A DNA stretch of 64,000 nucleotides from Liolophura sinensis (Eukaryota; Mollusca; Polyplacophora; Chitonida; Chitonidae). This document shows positions 58,500 through 64,000 of the stretch, in pieces (within the stretch, counting starts at the first letter, position 1; every line of letters starts with the position of its first letter). The notes under the pieces are model-generated. The model had not been told where the DNA came from. It saw only the letters and a list, made by a program, of their open reading frames with translations, and ran no database searches. The position numbers and the translations under genes are program-made. Where the stretch lies: assembly GCF_032854445.1 (NCBI RefSeq), contig NC_088302.1, positions 52,794,046 through 52,858,045 on the forward strand. Direction: 5' to 3'.

Positions 58500-59615
58500 C
58501 CTTCATATAAAGTCTTTCTACCTGTCTTACGTGTAGACAGGTGCAAACATTTTTCTACTTAGTTTTATGAGAGACTCTGTCTGAAGGGCTGGACATGCTG
58601 ATCCGTTTTATTGCACTTTTGAAACCGATGGTGTGAAGGAAAAAGTGCTAATTTGATTTCCATAGCTTTGTGTTTAATTATTCAGGGCCAAATCAATGTC
58701 TGCTCGGCCTATATGCCGGTCATTTGAGTGAATGTTTAGAAGGTTCAGAAGGAACAACATTAGGTAACAGATGTGGATACTTCTGTATATATGGCGATAC
58801 AGTAACATTCCCATTTGTTTTGGATCAATTTAATTCCTCAAACCCTAGCTGAAGAAAAAATTCTCCACCTCTGCGTTTTTCCCTCCGATCCGCGATGGGC
58901 TTTAGCCGAAATCCTAAATTGGTTCATGACAACGACGTGCCTTGCATAGAAATATTATGTGTTGTAAACTAATGACGCCAAAGAATGCTGACAACGTTAT
59001 CTTCGTCCTAGTATGAACAATGACGTAGTGCTAGGGAGCAAATGCTCTGTGGGTTAATTGTCTGACAAGCATGGAAGTTGGAGTTTTGTTGCAATTTCTA
59101 GTCTGTGAATCACCATATGGGTACATAAAGTTGTTATTCTATCCTTGACGAGAATGTCCTAAACAATGGTCTTCGGCTTACCGGAGTATGTAAAGGTGGT
59201 GCGGACCTCAAAATTAAACATCTTTTAACTGCCAAGGCAGTCAAACATATGGTTATCGTAAGGTTAAAGCTGTGGGAAATAGAAGTTGTCAGACAATTAC
59301 AAACGTCCTGGTTTCTCCGCTCAGTCGCTAATGAAGGAACAAATTGTCTCTGTAGAAGCATATCGACATTGGTCCTTCGGGACTGGAAGTAGTATAGGTC
59401 GCCTTTGATCTGTAGAGCGTCAGAGGAACTATGTACGGGGAATGATAATGTGTCGTTTTTAATGGCGGGGACGAAACATCTCGCTATCCAATCTTCCCGG
59501 AACTGCGGCGTTAATTGCATTGTTTGACTGACAAACAGTCTGACTATTTCTTTAAAAACTCCTACTGTTTTATTAGGACCAAACCTAAAGTAGCAAACTG
59601 GAGATCAAAGTGATA
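58500..59615 (+). repeat. Macro-repeat block V, copy E (diverged, truncated)
   Basis: TAGACAGGTGCAAACATTTT to AACTGGAGATCAAAG follows the V order without the VNTR. It breaks off at 59615, where copy A continues, and reverse-transcriptase sequence begins. Confidence 0.82.
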
Positions 59616-60360
59616 CTTATATCAGATACCTTCCTAATGAAGGCATTAAAGAAGTACAGTCATTTTGGAAAAGATACTATTCAGGTGTTAAATGTATGTG
59701 GATCCTTAAAATCTCAAAACATCTCACTGAAGAACTAGACGCTCAAATACGCGTACAGTTTAAGGACATCTCTACATGAGATTTCTCCACTCTCTGTAAT
59801 ACAATTTCTCACACAGATTTAATTGATAAAATTTCATCACTAACTGTATCGGCGTTTGATAAAACTGGCCACAACTACATTAATCACGGTATCTACATAG
59901 TCAAAGGTAACAAATCCTTCTTCAGTTCTACTACACACAAGAGTTACCATACAGGGAATGTTTCGTTCTTCATCGAGTTGCTTAAATTTCTCACTAATAG
60001 CATCCTTATGATATTCGCCCCACCTCCTCATTTGGATGACCTATACTTGTTATTTGCACAAAGATCAAAGCGTTTTCCTCTCTCGAAGACTGTACAAGAA
60101 GAAGAATAGTTTCAATTTGACATTGTAAATTATCCTTACTTGGACAGCAATATACAGAAATGTCATGAATATGGCGTGTACGTCTGTTAGATCCTCTGTG
60201 TTAGGCGACGATTTCAATCAGCGTCACAAGTTATTACTGCAAAAATTGTCGGTCAAGGTTATTACACCAGACGCCTTCACTCTAAGTTTCTTTTACAAGT
60301 TTTACAACGAGTATAATTCTCTTGTAAGTTAACAGGGACAGAACGTCCAGAATCTCTGGC
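59616..60360 (+). pseudogene. Decayed reverse transcriptase fragment of a retroelement
   Basis: The + strand shows, with stops and frame changes, pieces typical of a reverse transcriptase: a DFSTL motif (59780) followed by a NTISHTDLI-like stretch, a degraded LDDLYLLF in place of the catalytic YxDD box near 60035, then VNYPYLDSNI and EYGVY near 60125-60190. This order matches a metazoan retroelement RT group (non-LTR or Penelope-like; I cannot decide). The segment between the first motif and the DD box is too short, so the central palm is deleted. Confidence 0.7.
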
Positions 60361-60369
60361 ACTCTGCTT

Positions 60370-60899
60370 AGTGATTTTGCCTAATTCCAATTGACTTGGG
60401 GTTAGGGCCTGTACATTCATTGTGTTGACTTATATCGGTGCGTGCGACATATGAACAGTTGCAATAAAATCGCATCTGAGATACATATTTTATTATCGAC
60501 AACTTATATTCTAGCATGGCACACGATTTGTATACTGATTTCACTGAGTCGCCTAGAACATACCTTGCGCCTTTCCAACATCATTGAAAACTTATTTATT
60601 TATTTAACTGGTGTTTTACGCCGTACTCAAGAATATTTCACTTATACGACGGCGGCCAGCATTATGGTGGGTGGAAACCGGGCACAGCCCGGGGGAAACC
60701 CACGACCATCAGCAGGTTGCTGGCAGGCCTTCCCACTTAAGGTCATTGAAAAGTGATGACTGCTTCTCTTTATGCAATTCCGACTTTTTTTCATACTTTA
60801 TATATTTCTTAGTTCTTTGGTAGTTTGTCTTATACGTCGTTTTGGGAATTGTCCTTGCAATTACTGACCTGTAACGTCCATCTTGATTGACGGCTGGTA
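60370..60899 (+). repeat. Block W copy with SINE insertion
   Basis: Matches 30260-30600 (GTACATTCATTGTGTTGA, ATATGAACAGTTGCAA, ATCTGAGATACAT) and continues to TTAGTTCTTTGGTAGTTTGT. It is interrupted at 60591-60742 by a reverse SINE. Confidence 0.82.
60591..60742 (-). mobile_element. SINE insertion (reverse), 10-bp target duplication
   Basis: Reads on the - strand GTGGGAAGGCCTGCCAGCAA to TATAAGTGAAATATTCTTGA, GTACGGCGTAAAAC and an AAATAAATAA tail: the common molluscan SINE body, 5'-truncated. TCATTGAAAA flanks it at 60581-60590 and 60743-60752. The related W copy at 30.47 kb has a single uninterrupted equivalent. Confidence 0.93.
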
Positions 60900-61440
60900 T
60901 ACGAATGGCTGTTTCGACGTATAGATTCATTGTGTTAAACCAGATCTCCACGTTAGACATGAGAATGATTGCAATCGAAGTGCTGCTAAGACATATATTT
61001 TGATTACTGACAAACTATAAACTAGCATCGTACACCATACTGATTTTATTCATTCGCCTGGGTCAGGCTCATTCTGGCGTTCTTTCGTTCGTGGGAAGGG
61101 CTTCCAGCAACCTACGGATGGTGATGGGCTCTGCCTTGTGTCTTTCCCCCATATTTCTGTCCGCCTATTTCCATAATCATTCAAACCTGTTGACTTCTCT
61201 TTTCAAGAATCCGTACTTATTTTTTATTTTGCCTACTTGATTAGTTTTCAGGGTGATTTATGTTGAACATTGTATTGGAAATGTCTCTTGCGTCCATTCT
61301 GGTAGACGACTGCATGGTGTAGCAGCGCATCCTCCATTTGTTCAGAATATTACGCCCTTGGTGCAATGTTATCGATTTCCGGATGACACCATTAGCTAAA
61401 AGTTTACCTCGACGACCAGAAAGGTTCTTTCTTCGTAAAC
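60900..61440 (+). repeat. Macro-repeat unit 6, block W
   Basis: Contains a forward SINE-like part (61055-61170: GCCTGGGTCAGGCTCATTCT, GTGGGAAGGGCTTCCAGCAA) and GATGACACCATTAGCTAAAA, following the W order of units 1 and 2. Confidence 0.78.
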
Positions 61441-61659
61441 ATTGCCTGGCGGAGAAGCAAAAAAGCTAAAAAAGGATTTTACGCTGATGACTAGAAAAAA
61501 GCAAGTCACATTAGATCAACGTTTACAGTGACATGGTGCTCCGTTCAGCTTTATACTTCCTTTTTCGTGAACATTGGTTTTTGTCCTAACACGAAATACA
61601 TATGAATCTGTATTGTTGTACGCCAGAAAGACACCAAGTATCAATGTTACAAGGACTTC

Positions 61660-62090
61660 ACACCCAAATCTGATAGAGAGGCAAGAATAATATTTCAAAC
61701 GCTATTAGAAACATTGTCTGGATGACACCAGCATAACCAGGAGTTTCAACTCGGATTACAGGATATTTCAAAACTCGTTTTAACGGTTTCATTTCCTTGA
61801 CATCGCCATAGTGATCAGTTGTCACGAGAAGATGTCTTTGAGCGCAAGTACATGTGGTATTAGCGCAACAGCTCTGTTGTTTCTTCTGTATTCTACCCAA
61901 AAAAACCTATGCTTTTATGAAAATAATCCGAAAGCGAAAGGTCACATCTCATTTTGGTATTTGGGGTATTGAATTTACCCAGTTTCTTTCACTCTCGTTC
62001 AAACTGTGATGATGTGAAGGCGTATGACCATAGCTACAAAACTAGCAATGAAATAATAAATCCTTATCAAAATAAGGTGTTATTATTTTC
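61660..62090 (+). repeat. Macro-repeat block X, unit 6
   Basis: Matches 43840-44240; lies between W and U as in unit 2. Confidence 0.75.
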
Positions 62091-62149
62091 ACACCCAGGG
62101 AAATATCCAATTTAGAGGCTTCTTAAAATTATGAACCTTACAGTGTGAT

Positions 62150-63165
62150 AGACGATGTTGCGTTGTTATTATAAAAGATTCACCTTTGTACTGTGGTCTT
62201 ATTATCTTGCTTTTGTTAAAATATTCACACGGTTAAGGAAGGGTTTTGTTTTGTTTTAAATCTGTACATTCTATTCGGGTTCTGTTGAAGCGTTGAAGTG
62301 TGAATTTGCTCTCTGGCCATTGTAAAATACGAAATCACATTTCAAAATAACTCTGAGCTAATCAGATACCAAATACTGCAGCAATTTTCCCGTGAATGAT
62401 TAGAAAGGAAGGATGCATTTTTAAATGCGTAAATAAAAAGATAGTACGTTTTGTTCGATATTAAGAATTAAATGTTCTCTACATTTTCACCACTTATTGC
62501 TAAGATTTGCTAAATACTGAAATTATGTATACACATTAAATTGCTTCCACATATATTCAGTAAAACTTATTAAAACGCGTTAAGGTTGAGCGAGTGAAAT
62601 CATATTCAACATGACGCTCGAAACAAGAAAACCTAATAAGGATTTCGATAAGTGTTGACATGTTATTCTAAACATTGCCTCTTACTTTTCCATTAACACC
62701 CACAGAATAGTGAATATTTAGTCCAATTCTCCGGAATCATTACTATAAATTTTATTCTCACTGACTTTGGTGGTGTAGGATGTTCACACTGTGGCAGGCA
62801 GTAAGTGCTTAATACTTTCAGCAAGTTTACAACACCCTTGGTTTCCTCCTGATAAGCAGCTAAATTTGCACCACCTTGGGTACACTCTTGGCACTGTCAT
62901 GGTAAAACATGATAGAACAAAAATGCTGTGATGAGTAACCAAAGTCCATTTGGCAACAGAATGGTTCCTAATGATTCATAAAATACAAGCAGAATTCAGT
63001 GTTATTTAACTTTTTATTTATCTTTCTAGCGTCCTACAAGAAAGAGACACATTACTTGCACTCTAAGGACTCCTTCGTCATCACACGATTGAAAAAATGT
63101 AAAGTACGACGTTAAACCCCAAGCACTCACTCACTCACTCACTCACTCACTCACTCGTTCTAGTG
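62150..63165 (+). repeat. Macro-repeat block U, unit 6 (no foldback element)
   Basis: GGAAGGGTTTTGTTTTGTTT, CTCTGAGCTAATCAGATACC and GGGTACACTCTTGGCACTGT parallel unit 4. At its end it carries a SINE insertion (63037-63157). Confidence 0.82.
63037..63157 (+). mobile_element. SINE 3' end with ACTC tail, target duplication
   Basis: CAAGAAAGAGACACATTACT, CACTCTAAGGACTCCTTCGT, GTACGACGTTAAACCCCAAG then (ACTC)n, a second SINE type I know from molluscs. It is flanked by TTCTAGCGTCCTA (63024) and TTCTAGTGCCCTA (63158), 13 bp with two differences; the right copy is the start of block V. Confidence 0.82.
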
Positions 63166-64000
63166 CCCTAGTTTGCAGGTGAAAATAAATTCAGAAAACC
63201 CGGTCTTTTCGTCTAGATAGGGCAACCATTTTCCGACTTAGTTTCACGAAAAACTCTGTCTGAAAGGTTCGACTTGCTGATCTGTTTTACGCCAATTTTG
63301 CAGCCGATGATATGTAGAAAAAAGTGCTAATTTGATTTCCAAATCTTCATGTTTAAATATTCAGGGCCAAATCGATTTTTGCTCGGTCTGTTTGCCGGCC
63401 ACTTGGCTGTGTATTCAGGACAATATAGTCAACAAATGTGGTTACTTCGATCCGTACGGCGATACCACAACATTGCAATTTGTGTTGAAGAAAGTTCAAT
63501 TTAATTCCTCTCACTCTAGCCAGAGAAAAAAAAATTTTCCACCTCGCGGTTTTTTTTCCGATCCCCTATGGGCTCTTGCCGAAATCCCAGACTGGTTCAC
63601 GACAACGACATATCGTGCAGAGAAACATTAAGTGTTACAAGCTAATACTATCAAAGATTTCTTTTGCTGTAAGATTGTTGTCATCCGGGCTTTCGGTAGA
63701 CAGCAACTTTGGCAAAAGAGTGCAGAAGACATAGAGATTGAATGTGTGGCGTATACATTGAGTTGGGTGGGATACACCTCCTCTGAACCTGGGCATTACT
63801 CGTAAATTCCATAATGCATAATGCGATGAGGCTGTCAGGGAGGAATGGACAAGTTGTATCTTGGCTAAACTTAGTGACTGCCAGATGATGTAATATTGAC
63901 ATATAATGGTTAATATTTGTAGGGTTATAGACTGTTTGTTGTAATGACCTGTTGTTATCAAAATGGTATCATCAATCAGGCATACTGTCCCATTGTTACC
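63158..64000 (+). repeat. Macro-repeat block V, copy F, cut by the window end
   Basis: GCAGGTGAAAATAAATTCAG, GTTTAAATATTCAGGGCCAA and the following V markers, with no VNTR expansion. The last ~210 bp are almost identical to 57215-57420 in copy D. Confidence 0.88.

Noticed and set aside
63125-63157. Stand-alone (ACTC)n microsatellite
   Set aside because: It is the tail of the inserted SINE, shown by the flanking duplication.

Overview
This is eukaryotic nuclear DNA: AT-rich, intron-bearing and full of repeats. It holds one gene that can be recognised with confidence, the 3' part of an HCN-type (hyperpolarization-activated, cyclic-nucleotide-gated, I-h) cation channel gene on the + strand. Eight exons between 456 and 19826 join in consistent phase into 687 complete codons plus stop, running from S1 through S2-S6, the CIGYG pore, the C-linker and the cyclic-nucleotide-binding domain to a long Ser-rich tail. 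The first exon(s), with the start codon and N-terminus, lie left of the window. The protein resembles invertebrate (arthropod-type) HCN channels more than vertebrate ones. SINE-like sequences with the body widespread in bivalve and gastropod genomes point to a mollusc; that assignment is inference.

Layout. 1-20461: HCN gene. Its 9.7-kb intron 2 carries about 4 kb of a 41-bp minisatellite family (old copies near 5.1-5.6 kb, younger homogenised copies at 6.93-9.01 kb with a higher-order ~320-365-bp period), a 34-bp array and a 49-bp array. Intron 4 carries a 19-20-bp array. Intron 3 has a possible 33-nt in-frame cassette exon falling in the S4-S5 linker. 20.5-37.5 kb: intergenic DNA with two small TA-flanked transposon derivatives (20850-21027; 30711-30942), tandem arrays of 41, 31, 30, 54 and 67 bp, a foldback at 28.5 kb, and two weak unassigned open frames near 25.7-26.3 kb.

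37.5-64 kb: a degenerate macro-repeat array. Blocks here called W, X, U, V and Z recur in the same order about every 5-6 kb, with copies missing parts. The copies differ in informative ways: a SINE insertion with a 10-bp target duplication, a foldback element present in two copies and absent from two, a 17-bp VNTR expanded only in some copies, a perfectly homogeneous 45-bp array in one copy, a short acidic/basic reading frame like the N-terminus of PIF/Harbinger nucleases in two copies, and a decayed reverse transcriptase at one junction. No intact gene was recognised in this half.

I found no evidence of a new multi-gene system. The most interesting points are the intronic minisatellite whose every unit carries a 5'-splice-site-like CAG/GTAAC, the candidate cassette exon in the S4-S5 linker, and the macro-repeat array, whose copies give a relative history of insertions, expansions and a likely gene-conversion tract.
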